A stretch of DNA of 64,000 bases from Cristatella mucedo (taxonomy: Eukaryota > Bryozoa > Phylactolaemata > Cristatellidae). The notes below the pieces were generated by a model that had not been told where the DNA came from, made no database searches, and was given only the letters and a program-made list of their open reading frames with translations. Below, piece by piece: positions 12,526-23,560 of the stretch (its first letter is position 1; every line of letters begins with the position of its first letter). The stretch spans positions 2,427,600 to 2,491,599 of the forward strand of contig WPIO01000063.1 in assembly GCA_009760855.2 (NCBI GenBank), written 5' to 3'. A program made the position numbers and the translations under genes.

Positions 12526-13338
12526 CATATATCTCGATTCCGAAACAATGGATGAGTACTTGCTGGATCTGCACTAAGCATTTCGCCCGACACTTCTTAG
12601 CTTAAATTGGTAACACGATAAGCTAGTCTGTTACTCAAGCTTTGGAAATCCAATTTTTACTTTCGCACTATTAGCATAGCTATCGCCTGTGTGCTCTATT
12701 TATTTTGTCTTCAGCTTAAACATGGTGATGAGATTAAATAAGGAAAAATCCGACCCGGTAATGATTAACCAGAAGTGGATGAAGCTCATAATAAGATATT
12801 AAAACAAAAATGGTTGTGTCCTTTATAGCAATAGACCTGGCGTAAAACTAGTGGCTGAACTACTCAGAGCTGTTAAAAGAATTTTTAAAAATTAAGGTAT
12901 TGACCGATAACGGATTTACGCGTATTCTGCTAAGTTTAGGAATTTCCAATCCGAAAATTTACACGTGCGTCCGTTGGAGTTGAGGTGGCGGGAATGAAGA
13001 TGAGACCGAGTGAATTTTGGATGTTTTACAATGGCGATTGTAGTAATTCGACAAACGATAAGATTGCCGATACGTGGAATACAAAAGATTACTTTTATGT
13101 CGATTCCTGTGCAAATCCTCGTTTACCTTAGTATAAAGACTTTTCGATGGACTACCAAACGTTTACGTTTTATTCAGCTATGGGAAACTTTTATAATGAA
13201 TAGTTTTCATTCAAAGAAATTCATTTTCAAGGTATTATCAAATGCATTTGAAGAGATTATCGAGCAAAACAGATTAAATAGAGTCAGTGACCATTCCCGA
13301 TGAAAAGATGTTCACTACTACAGAATTTCTTCCTAAGA
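12526..13338. other. Unassigned region with a weak open stretch
   Basis: No recognised gene. One forward frame is open from 12,940 to 13,203 except for a TAG at 13,129-13,131 and reads like a protein rich in Tyr, Phe, Asp and Asn. An overlapping 97-codon frame (13,010-13,303) lies in another phase. Neither shows a motif I know and no second copy is visible in the window. It ends at the solo LTR target site. Confidence 0.35.
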
Positions 13339-13738
13339 ATAGTGTAGCACTTTGCTGGCCTTGGCTGAATTTTAGCGCAAACAGGAGCTGTTTGGAGGCG
13401 GGCTAGAACTCCTTTGTCCTGGAGCAGTGAGCCAGAGAGGAGCGTCAGCGCGGCTAGAGAGCAAGAGCTTAAGAGCAAGCCAGGAAGCTGAGACCGGCGG
13501 TGGCGATTCGGCCTTCAGAATTGGTCCGATACCCGCGGAAGCTGCTGATGGATGTTGGCTGGCCTGTCAACCTCCGCCTTCACTCGGTCCAAGAAAGAAT
13601 CGTCTGGAACCCATTAGCCATTCAAGCTGGACAGAGGGGACATTCCAGTGGCCTAGTGCCGGTATTAGTTCATTACAGTAATGGGCCAAGGTGTCCGGGC
13701 CCAATACCACTAAGCTCTTGCCCATTGTTTCAGCTAGG

Positions 13739-13746
13739 TATTTAAG
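13739..13746 (+). promoter_or_regulatory. TATA-like box of the solo LTR
   Basis: TATTTAAG about 400 bases into the LTR, followed about 10 bases later by a GAGTCGAGCGACGCTCGCTC inverted repeat. Position and context suit the U3/R boundary of the element. Confidence 0.45.
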
Positions 13747-14019
13747 AGTCGAGCGACGCTCGCTCTTGGCCTCGTGTCTTTTTGTCTTTGGTCCGGCTTC
13801 GACGCCGTCGCACTTGTTTCTCTGAAAGCGAGGGAGGAGGGCGGGCTGTTCGCCGGCGATTGACGGAACAAGACGAGACAGCGCTAGGAGGATTCGGTGG
13901 AACCCCACCAATACGGTCGTATCGCGCCCGAGCTGGCATTTTGTGTGTTCTTTCGTGTTTTGTGTTTCTTTTGTGTCGTGTGTGTGCGTGCTAGCACGTG
14001 GTCTCGGCATAGGGATTTG

Positions 14020-14375
14020 CCGGTGCGAGCTAGGCGTAGTTGGCGTGTGTGGAGCTCTAGTTCACCGGGTAGGGTTTAGGCTCCGGGTCGCGCTTCAGGG
14101 TGGAGAAGTATTTCCTCCGCAGGAGGGCTTAAGTTGGCGTGTGGGGAGTATTCCTGCCGCACTGCTGGAAACCGAGTTCTAGTTCTCCGGGTAGGGTTTA
14201 GACTCCGGTTCGCACTTCAGTGTGAAGTATTCCCTCCGCTAGAGTGTTTAAGTTGGCGTGTTTGGGGTATTCCCTCGGCACAGGCAGGAACGGATTCCTA
14301 GTTCACCGGTTAGGGTTTAGGGTCCGGGTCGCGCTTAGTGTGGAGGAGTATTCCCTCCGCAAGAGTGTTAGTGTA
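14020..14375 (+). repeat. Three tandem copies of a ~120-bp unit inside the LTR
   Basis: The segment CTAGTTCACCGGGTAGGGTT recurs with small changes at 14,057, 14,179 and 14,298, giving spacings of 122 and 119 bases. Each copy continues with TTTAG, a CTCCGGGTCGCGC-type stretch and TATTCCCTCCGC. The copies lie in the transcribed part of the LTR, upstream of the AATAAA. Confidence 0.8.
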
Positions 14376-14442
14376 GCTGAGAACGTGGGAGGAGTGTGGA
14401 GATAAAGCTGAACTAGACGCGCAGCGACTTTGTGCACTTGCG

Positions 14443-14448
14443 AATAAA
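14443..14448 (+). terminator. Polyadenylation signal of the solo LTR
   Basis: AATAAA with AGTTCAGTAAAATCC downstream, about 220 bases before the LTR end. It orients the LTR on the plus strand. Confidence 0.6.
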
Positions 14449-14668
14449 GTTCAGTAAAATCCCCAATCTGAGTGTTTTGCTTCCAACTCACGCCGCGGAC
14501 TCACGACCCCCTTTAGTAACGGTAAGCAGGTCAGAGCTAGAAACGCTCGTTTCGTGGCGGCCAGCTTATTACGCGTAGGCGCGCACCGAACGGCATTAGG
14601 CGATAGGCTACGCCGCTAGGTAAGCGGCAGGTCAAGCTTACCCCGCCGAGCCTTCGGCGTTACAATAG

Positions 14669-15180
14669 GTTGCAGCTCACAAAAACGCAAGTTGGTAGAG
14701 ATTATTGAAATGCCGTGTATTCCTAGATTTTAAAATTTCATCAAAAGACCACTCTTCCTTGAGTTGCAGCGTCTACAAGATTCTAAGACGACGTATCCAT
14801 GAAAGAAAATTCATCCCTTGCTCAGAGTTGGACGAGGCAGCTATCAAGCACAAGGCCTCTGAAGAGTCCGAGATCGATGTGAACCGTTGCCTGATTTCTC
14901 TGTGATACTTTTGGGTAACATGCTATCTACTTTGCTGAGACTGTTTATGGGCTGTCCCCTACAATGCAACTCAAAACAGGACGTGCTTAGTGTAAAGTGC
15001 GGTCACGTGATTCGACAAAACCCACAGGCATGCCTTCTTTACTAGCCCACCATGGTATCGATATGATAGGTGAATAGGATCTAGTCGGTTTCACGGAGGT
15101 GTGCAGTGACTGGAGTGGTTTCCTATAAATCCGTATTGAAATCAATCTGAAATTTTACTTCTTTCAGTTCTCTCATAAGC
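14669..15180 (-). repeat. Inverted unit U2, left part
   Basis: From about 14,930 the sequence matches 5,580-5,690 and the reverse complement of about 27,740-27,850 (GCTGAGACTG..., AAAACAGGAC). It continues on the other side of the hAT element at 17,907. The first 260 bases (14,669-14,930) show nothing recognisable beyond a short non-conserved frame (14,705-14,905). Confidence 0.6.
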
Positions 15181-15188
15181 TTCTATGC
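15181..15188 (+). repeat. Left 8-bp target site duplication of the hAT element
   Basis: TTCTATGC directly before the CAGGGGTGTCC terminus, repeated exactly at 17,899-17,906. Confidence 0.95.
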
Positions 15189-17898
15189 CAGGGGTGTCCA
15201 ACACGTGGCCCGCGGGCCACAAATCGGCCCGCCGAGGTCTTCTATGCGGCCCGCAACGTTATCCAAAAAATATTTGTCACTCCATGTTTTTCGTTAATTT
15301 AATCATTACAAGCGGCGATATAAGGTGCTGTGATGTACTTCACGCGTGCATGAAGCGTGAAGGTGGCCGATTGGCTATTTTCGCGTGAATGTAAAACAAT
15401 CGATTTATTTCGCTAGCCTTCATATGAACATTTTAGCGTGCAGGGATAATATATTTGTGCTACAGCGGCCCCATTACGATCGCATTTTTAACGCTTCCGC
15501 AAGCGGAATTAACTGTTTCACACTGTGATTAGAAAAAATGAGCCATTTCTAAGCTGCTGCTGCACGAACTGGAATCAGTCAGGTAGGTTTTTCAAAAACG
15601 CGTATTGCTCAACTTACTTACTAATACTAAGATATTGCTGTGGCAAAGTATAAATTAATCAATTCGTAACCGATCTGTTTTTTTATTTCACAGAGAAAAA
15701 TGGCGGGGAATGTGAATGCTAGCAAAAACAAAAAATTGACGCAGAAGGAAGACTTTTCAAAGCATCTTGGACTGTAGACTATTTTGTAATGAAATGCTTC
15801 AGTAGGATAACGTGCCTAATATGCCAAGAAACAATTGCCGTTGCAAAGGAGTACAATGTTAAGCGACATTTTTCAACAAAGCATGGCGACATGTACAACA
15901 GCCTGACTGGTCAACTTCGAATGGATCGCGTAAACTCGTTGAAACAGAGCGTCATCGGACAGCAGTCATTGTTTACAGTAGTCAGCAATAAGTCTGAGGC
16001 TTCGATCAAAGTAAGTTTTTTAATAGCTGAAGCTATAGCTAAGCGGGAAAAGCATTTTCCGATGGTGAATTTGTTAAGGAATGCCTCAGGCTGTTTACTG
16101 GTGGGGTGTGTCTATAAAAGAAGTCAGAAGTAGAAAAAGTCAGTCATTCTCATCAAACGGTAGCGAGAAGAGTTGACAAACTCGCATCCAACATAGAAGA
16201 AAGTCTCACTAAAAGACTTGCTGAATGCGAATTTTTTTCTCTTGTGCTCGACGAATGCACGGACATTAGCGACACGGCTCAGCTGTCGGTGTTTGTATGC
16301 AGAGTAACAGGAAAGTTTGTCATTATCAAAGAACTGTTGGATATATGTTCAATGAAAGGCACTACAACTGGGAGGGATATTTTGGATCAGGTCAAGAGGG
16401 TCCTCACAAAATTTAATCTTCATGAAACTAAATTGATTGGTTTAACCACAGACGGAGCCCCTTCAATGACAGGTAGATACAATGGATTTGTAGCTTTAAT
16501 GGTAAAATTAGTACCTCACAAAATTGTCAGTCATCACTGCATAATCAACCAAGAACAGCTATGTGTAAAGGTCTTGAGCATGCAACATGTAATGGACAAC
16601 GTAGTTTCAACAGTCAATGTGATAAGGTCTCGCGAGCTAAACCACAGACAATTTCAGGCTTTCTTTGAAGAGTTGGGACCAGATCATTGTGATGTTATTT
16701 ATTTCTGCCAAGTCCGTTGGCTAAGTAGGGCAAACACGTTAGCCAGGTTATGGTCACTCCGGGAGGAAATGAAAACATTTATGACAGAAAAGGGAAAAGA
16801 TGTTGGCTTCCTCGATGAACAGCAGTGGTTGAATGACTTGGCTTTTTTGGTGGACATGACCAAACATCTTGCAGATCTTAATGTCAAACTCTAAGGTAAG
16901 GATCAACTGGTCCATAAAATGTATGAGTGTGTTGTCGTGGTTGTGCAAAAGCTGAAAAATTTCCGGAAACACTTAGATCAGAAGAATCTGTTACATTTCA
17001 CAACAATAGCAACAAGATCGCCTGAAACCCTGGCTCATATGAAGTACTCCACTCTCGTTAGAAAACTTTTTGATGAATTTGAAGAGAGGTTTCAGGATTT
17101 CAAACAACATGCGGATGAAATGAACATGATTAGTAATCCATTTATTATCGATCCCTCTGATGCACCTGATGAATTTCCACTCGAACTAATCGACATTCAT
17201 AATGACAGCAATTTAAAAACTGCTTGTGATCAGCATGACCTTGTGACCTTTTACAAGCAGTAAGTTTCATCAGAGTCTTTTCCTAACCTAGCCAAACATG
17301 CTCGCAGGCATGTTGCACTTTTTGGCAGCACATATTGCAGTGAACAGCTTTTTTCCAGACTGAAAAGTGTGAAAACAAAGACTCGATCCTATCTCACAGA
17401 TGAACATTTATCAGGAATCCTTAGAATTGCCACATCCACTGTTGCAGTAGATGTCGACATTTTATGCAAACAGAAACAGCGCTAAATATCTCACTGATGC
17501 CTGCAGCTCAGAAGACATTGAATACCTGTGGCATTTAATTAATCCGAAGACATTGTTATTATGTGAGTCCTTGTCATGTAATTTTGTAAGTTTTATAAGT
17601 TTCTGTCTTCATGTTATTAACATAAAAATCCAAAAGTAAAAGATTGGCCATAATATCTATCGAATTATTTTCCAGGACGTATGATTAAATTTTTATTCTT
17701 TATTATTAAAAAAAATTTATAATTAAGCTAAAAAATACTATTGTATTGCGGTTTATTTATTAAGTATAATAGTAATAGTCATAATAAATTACGATCTTAT
17801 TTTCTGATGCGGTCAACCACGCCAATTTACATGTGGCCCACCGGACCTTTTAAATTTTTGAAATGTGGCCCCCAACGCAAAAAGATTGGACACCCCTG
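15189..17898 (+). mobile_element. hAT DNA transposon, full length, 2,710 bp
   Basis: The termini are CAGGGGTGTCCAA at the left and its inverted counterpart TTGGACACCCCTG at the right, continuing as imperfect inverted repeats rich in GTGGCCC. An exact 8-bp target duplication (TTCTATGC) flanks it, the hallmark of hAT insertion. A transposase region occupies 15,700-17,485; the remaining ends are non-coding. It sits inside inverted unit U2 and splits sequence that is continuous in the other units, so it arrived after the unit was formed. The ends belong to the Charlie-like hAT type common in animals. Confidence 0.96.
15700..17485 (+). pseudogene. hAT transposase of the GTF2IRD2/ZBED type, inactivated
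   Basis: A cut-and-paste transposase. A BED-type zinc finger is seen at 15,789-15,895 (CLIC followed by HFSTKH). The catalytic core follows: LDECTDISDTAQ near 16,247, TTDGAPSMTG near 16,446 with an acidic catalytic residue, and the VRWLSRANTLARLW stretch near 16,712. The C-terminal dimerisation region (LFSRLKSVKTKTRSYLTDEH) ends at TAA 17,483-17,485. Lesions are few: one frame change between about 15,705 and 15,760, a one-base loss at about 16,060, and stops at 16,115-16,117, 16,892-16,894 and 17,261-17,263. ATG at 15,700 lies 7 bases after a TTTATTTCACAG acceptor-like tract, suggesting a 5' UTR intron. The closest known proteins are vertebrate GTF2IRD2- and FAM200-like transposon derivatives. 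Confidence 0.9.
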
Positions 17899-17906
17899 TT
17901 CTATGC
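17899..17906 (+). repeat. Right 8-bp target site duplication of the hAT element
   Basis: TTCTATGC directly after the right terminus, identical to 15,181-15,188. Confidence 0.95.
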
Positions 17907-20342
17907 TATACCTAGATCTAGTATCTTATAATCAAGGGGTACAACAGAAACAGGTCGCTAGTTCTCTAAGACCTCTGAATCTAATTCGGGCATTATTTTA
18001 TTCAGATGTGGCAAGCAGGCTCAAACAATGGTCAGCAGCTTACACTTCATGTTTTTATGACATATAAAATAAAAACACCCGTTTAAATAGTGCAACGACG
18101 TTTTCGGAACAACCTGAAATAAAAAAAAATTAAGAAATTAGTTTATCTTCCTGATTATTTGGTTATCCTTGCAAATTTTAGGAACTTCAGCGATCGACGA
18201 TAGTGTGCTGCCTAGAAATAAGATGATAAAGAGCTCATACGAATGACCTCTAATAAATGCTAGCAAGCCATACATGGACAGGAAGATTAAATCTGAAAAA
18301 GCATAGACTTAGGGGAACTTAGATGCAACCTAATTCAAAGATGGCTGTTGCTGAAATCTAATGATTATGCGACCAAGCGTTGCGTACAACATTTCAGCAA
18401 CCTTGTCCCTCACTTATCACACCTAGAGGGTTGAATAATAGAAACCAGGTGGAGTGTTCTCAGACACTCAGCCTTTAAGACGATTGTCCAACGTGTATCA
18501 GTTGGTTAAGGTGCACTCTCCTTCTCCGGAACATCTTGATTCGATTTAGTATGAAGGGCAAACGTGACGGCCGTATTTGCGGGAATCCGGTGCCTCAACG
18601 ACACCTATTAGAATGATTACCGCTGCGGGGAGCAGATCTGGCGAAAGCTATCTTACTGTGACTATCTATCCATGCGGATATTTGCTGGCTAACGCAAGTA
18701 ACGGATGTGTCAAAAGTCAGCGACCCATTGAATGTAAGTAACCTGCAGCCTAAGAAATAGCTATTTGTTGCGCCAATGAGCACGTACTTTACTTCATACT
18801 CGGTTTATTCATGGTGGGCTATTCGCAAAAAAAACTGGCGTTAAGAGATACGTTGAACTAAATTTTCTTAGTGTTTAGGCTTAAAGGCTGATAGAGCGAA
18901 TGCAAGCTATTGCAAATCCTTATCAACTTTCCACATAATTCATGTTTGTAAATACTTGACAGATGGCAGCATCACCCATATCAGTATAAAGCTAGACCAG
19001 CAAAATTATGACCGATATATACCTTCGTTTCCGGCTAGTCAATTCGAACATCTAGAGACTCATTACGCGATAATCTACTGCCTAGTGTTGGCCCTTGTTA
19101 AACGCCTGCTAAGCTCAGTTGCTGTCAAATATACTTGTCAATGCCGAAAATTAATAATTGTTTCACTTAAGTATGCATGCTCTACGTCGATTCCGTATTC
19201 CAGCCACTGGTGGCGTGCCTGCCTATATTGCAGCTTCACCTACATTTTACTAGCCTTTATAAAAGGTTCAGGTTTCGCCAGCATTTGTTGTGCTTCTTAT
19301 GAAAGGCTAACACCACTTCGAGAGCCGTGCCTGCGGGCTAGTTGATTATGGAAATAAGAGAAGCACGCTGCGCCTATGAGTACACATTGTGCTAAGCTAG
19401 AAATTTCTTAGAGAATTCATACGAATGCCGCTCGTGCACAGTCGCAGACCAAATTAATTTAATAACACCCAAAGGCTTTGCGAACAAGGAATTTTAAGGT
19501 CGATAAAGCTGATACGTTAACGCGTCGACGAGAACTGTATGTAAATGCTCTTGCGAGGTCGCTTAAGAAGGAAGCAATGCTTACTGTAGACCTCTATCCA
19601 TGGCATGTCTTACAACAGGCTGGGAACGTTTTCATTTAAAACGCGTTATCTGTGGATGTCTATGGAAATGCCTCTCTAGAAGTACACTAAAATTCTAAAA
19701 GTAGCGGTCTGACCATATCTAAGTTAGCACACGACTATCATATCTAAAATATTCAAGCGTAATGTTTTGGCTACAGGAAACGAGAGAAAGTGGGGTTGTG
19801 TAGTACCTGCCCGATATACAAACACTTACACAGCGAAGGTTTGATCTAGTAGCTTTTGCGTTTGCTGCACAATACATAGTACGGTTTGCCTTTTAGTCAT
19901 TCATTATTATATATACAAGACAAGAATAAGACCAACTAGCTGGAGAAAGCCAGACAAGAGCGAGCACTTAGCCCAATCGCGGGGATAAAGGCGTATTTCG
20001 ATGCCCAGTTTGCGAGACGGATACAGGATCAGGCGCGTCTGAAGTTTACTGAGGTTGACCTTACAACTGGGTGAGCAATTATATGGGTTGCCGGTGGTTG
20101 CTAAAGGTTCTCACTCAAAAACAATAAATGCTCAGAAGTTCCCGATTTGTAATTCTAATATTCATATCACTTTTTTTCAAACGGATGGTTAGCTTTTTGG
20201 TTAAAGGTTGAAACTTGTAAATGGCCACGATTAGTTCTGAACCTAGTAAACATGGTTATTAGTTAGCATAACTGCCCCAGTGCCGACGGACCTAAGTTTG
20301 TGTTGCTTGATTGGCAGGATGAGTGGTTGTATTGGTAGACAT
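17907..20342 (-). repeat. Inverted unit U2, right part
   Basis: On the minus strand this runs through the same succession as forward units. Bases 18,340-18,790 match 42,640-42,950 and 57,290-57,680. Bases 18,790-19,910 match about 39,300-40,150 and 55,950-57,100. Bases 19,960-20,330 match 38,900-39,270. In U4 and U5 the peptide gene would be the next block, but the unit is cut at 20,343 by an antisense family B element. No intact host gene was seen; short frames such as 18,956-19,345 are not conserved between units. Confidence 0.75.
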
Positions 20343-23300
20343 AATAAAAATAATAATAATAATGCACTTGATACAGCGCCCTCAGACAACATACCCTCTT
20401 TCTAGGCGCATTCCATTTGCTGCAAAGGGAAATGCAACTGAATGGTTAGTAAAATCATGCTTGAAAAAACAGACCAAATGAATAATATGGTTAGGGCTGA
20501 CATGCACAGGGTCAGCATGCATATGTGATTAGTGGCTGCATGCACAGTGTCAGCAGGCATAAGCACATCAAGGACGAATCAGAGAGACCTACTAAATGCT
20601 GTCCTAAATAGGTGTGTTTTGAAGGCCCTTAAAATGTGGTCAGGATGTTCTGACGAAGGTCGGGAGGGAGTTCCAGGCTTTGAGACCATACGAACTAAAT
20701 GCACGGTTTCCAAACGATTTAAGGTTTGTACGAGGTATTTGTAGACTGTTGGATTCCGAAAAGCAGGGTGGTACGATGCTTGGCCTGATGGGGGTAGTAT
20801 ATCTGAGTAATAGGCTGGAGCCATAGAATGAAGGGACCTAAAAAGTGAGCGACAAAACCTTGAAGTCAATCCGTTGCTTGAGTGGTAGCCAGTGAAGGTC
20901 GGCGAGAAGTGAAGTAACGTAGCGACTGCCAAGCTCAGGAAAGATACGCCTAGCTGCAGAGTTTTGCACCAGCTGAAATCGCTTGATTGCACATGCTGGT
21001 AGGCCAGTATGCAGTGAGTTGTAGAAGTCTAGACGGGATGTCACGAATGCATGAACCAACTTAGACGTGGTATCCTTATCTAAACAAGCCCAAATTTTAG
21101 AAATGCCGAGAAGCTAAAAATAGGCAGATTTGACTTTGAAGATGATACGGTCGTATTACAAGAGGTCGCTTTCGAATATGACACCTAGATTTTGAGCTGA
21201 CTTGACAGGAGATATGCTGGCAGAGCAAATTTTGAGAGTCTGCCTTTCCGATCTATGAATTACATTGGGTTCGCTCATAAGTAGCAGGTTAGTTTTATCA
21301 TAGTTTAGTTTTAGAAAATTTGCTGCCATCCACGTGAGGACGTCATCAATGCATGCAGCAAGTGAGTTGAGAGAATTTGAGGTGCTTGAAGTTTGGGAGG
21401 GATCAAAGCGAAGGTACAACTGAGTGTCATCAGCCTTGAAGTGAAAGCCTTGATTGTGCTTGGCAATCAGATCAGCCAGAGGGAAAGAAGAAACCGTGAA
21501 TGAACCGGACTTAGCACGGAGCCCTGAGGTACTCAACACGTCAGAGGTACTTCGGATGATCTTTGTTCATTCACGTCAATGCTCTGGAGTCTCCCACTGA
21601 GATAGGACCTGAAACACTGCAGAGCAGTGCCAGTGATGCCCAGGCGAGATGAGAGGCGCTCTAGAAGAACTTTGTGATTGATGGCATGAAATGCTTTCGA
21701 AAGATGGAGCAAAACAATCAGAGACACTCTACCCATATCTGCATTCCTAAGTAGGCCGTTTTATACCCTAAGAAATGCTGACTCTGTTGAGTGATTAGCT
21801 CTAAAGCCAGACTGGAACTTTCTAGCAAGGTGTGAGGTTTCGATATATGAGTTTAGCTGGTCTGCCACGACCCGTTCCGACGTCTTTGATAGGAATGGTA
21901 GATGGGAGACTGGGCAGTAGTTGCTTAAGTTCTCTTGATCTAGTGTCGCTTTCTTGAGAAGTGGCCTGACTACAGCTTATTCGAAAGGTGCTGGGACATG
22001 ACCGGAGGCTGATGGCATATCAATAATGTTAGTTATGCATGGCAGCAGCTGATCAATACAACGTAGGAGCAGGACAGTGGAAATAGGGTCCAGAGGACTT
22101 GTTGTCTTCTTTGATTTAGATACGAACTGTAGAACTAGATCACCAGTGACCTGCCTAAATGCAGACATTGAGGTGCAGCCAGAAACCGAGGAACAACATT
22201 TTAGTGGGGAGGTTGACATCGCAGAGATGGATTCCGTGATCTTGTCTATCTTCTGCACAAAGAATCGAGAGAAGCCATCGGCAAGATCATCACAAGGATC
22301 ATCGGGTAAGGAGCTTATTTGGAGACGGTTGAGGAGATGGTTTATTGTCGACATCAGCATTTTTGGATTGTGCATCGGTGATTCAACAATGTTTTTATAG
22401 AAGTTAGACTTGGCCTTGGCTTGGATCGATTGGTACGACCTACAGTATTCTTCATATGCCTGTCGATTGACAGTCAGTCCAGATCTTTGGCATGCTTTCT
22501 CAAGCTTGTGTGTAGTAGCCCTGGTTAGTTTAATGTCTGTGGTAACCCATGGGCCGTCGGGGCGAGAGTGCACAGTACACTTTGTTAGAGTTTGTTAGCA
22601 AATTCGTGGAGCTTGTCAGCTAGTTCCGTGCTGTAGCTATCCACTAATGATGACAGATCGGACGGAGGACTGAGCACCAGAGGTGAAGCAGATATTCTCG
22701 CACGGACAGCATCAATGTCAAAGGTCTTGAGGTTTCGTGATTCACAGGTTAATTTAGAGGAGGAAGTGGGCACACTCAATAGATGGAATGAGATCGGCAC
22801 GTGGTCAGAGAAGCAGGATTTGGTAATAATTGGTGATGACAAAGAGCAGCAGGATTTGGTAATAATTGGTGATGACAAAGTGCAGTTGTGTGAGAAAAAA
22901 ATTTGGTCGAGTGTGTTACCTTTGTTGTGAGTGACACAGACATGATCCAAAAATGACAATGATTCAGTCCATTCATGAAATTCGGCGCTGGAAGCGTCAG
23001 ATAAGTTATCAAGGTGAACGTTGAAATTACCTATAACGAGGAAGGATCGATTTCCTGCAGGCAGAATAGAAATGAGATCGGAGAAATCTGAGGGAAAGGA
23101 GGATTTGATACCTGGTGCGCATTAGACTACTGCCTTTTTGGGTAGCTTGTTTTCGTGTGAGACCAAGACAATTGATTCAAAAGACTGCTTCAAGGGTACC
23201 ACAAATGACGCAGTTAAATTTCGAGCGCACGATAATAGCAACTCCGCCTACTGTTTTGATTGATCCAGGGGTGTGAAAGAACTAGAAACCAGATGGAGTT

Positions 23301-23560
23301 GCGTCTTTAATTGTCGGGCAGTTTATCGATTTTAGCCAAGTTTCAGTTAGGGCGAGCAGGTCGATACCATTTTCAGAAATGAGGTCGCTTTTTACAAGAG
23401 GTTTATTGCACTTTGAGCGAGAATTCCAAAGGCAAGCTTTAAGTCTGGCAAATTGAGTTACAACAGGCCTGCTGACCACAAAGGTAGAGAGATTTACAGT
23501 GACGCATGTGGGAGATCGTGCTGAGCGGTTCGAGACAATGCGAGGATCACCAAACGGGTG
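20343..23560 (-). pseudogene. Nearly full-length family B retrotransposon, antisense
   Basis: Read on the minus strand: endonuclease start near 23,479 (ALTETWLKS), endonuclease end with FSDHVPISF near 22,780-22,810 (the catalytic SDH is kept), linker and RT 22,573-21,977, LSKAFHAINH near 21,690, FKADDTQLYL near 21,440 (Tyr of YADD changed), then the C-terminal domain 21,059-20,579. The 3' tail with hairpin (about 20,373-20,407) and the ATT run (20,343-20,365) comes first on the plus strand. At about 3.2 kb it is the most complete family B copy here, broken by several frameshifts. Its 5' neighbour on the plus strand is inverted unit U2, so it marks the junction between inverted and forward units. 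Confidence 0.93.
22814..22885 (-). repeat. 36-bp in-frame tandem duplication in the family B endonuclease
   Basis: CAGGATTTGGTAATAATTGG begins at 22,814 and again at 22,850, exactly 36 bases apart. On the minus strand this repeats twelve codons containing SSPIITKSC just upstream of the catalytic SDH. Other family B copies have a single copy of this stretch. Confidence 0.9.

Larger units (their letters stand above)
13343..14664 (+). mobile_element. Solo LTR, Ty3/gypsy-like, 1,322 bp
   Basis: Starts TGTAGCAC and ends GTTACA, giving the short TGTA/TACA inverted ends of LTRs. It is flanked by the 4-bp direct repeat ATAG at 13,339-13,342 and 14,665-14,668. Inside, in the order expected for U3-R-U5, are a TATTTAAG box at 13,739-13,746, a long GC-rich R region and AATAAA at 14,443-14,448. 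The segment is far more GC-rich than its surroundings. No gag, pol, primer-binding site or second LTR is present, so it is best read as a solo LTR left by recombination. The 4-bp duplication fits some Ty3/gypsy lineages, but with no pol domain the class is an inference. Confidence 0.72.

Noticed and set aside
13567-14010. 147-codon minus-strand open frame
   Set aside because: It lies wholly within the GC-rich solo LTR, antisense to it, and has no recognisable domain; high GC lowers stop frequency.
14060-14330. TTTAGGG/TTAGGG-like words suggesting telomeric repeat
   Set aside because: The words occur once per ~120-bp unit inside the LTR and are not tandem; they are part of the element's own repeat.
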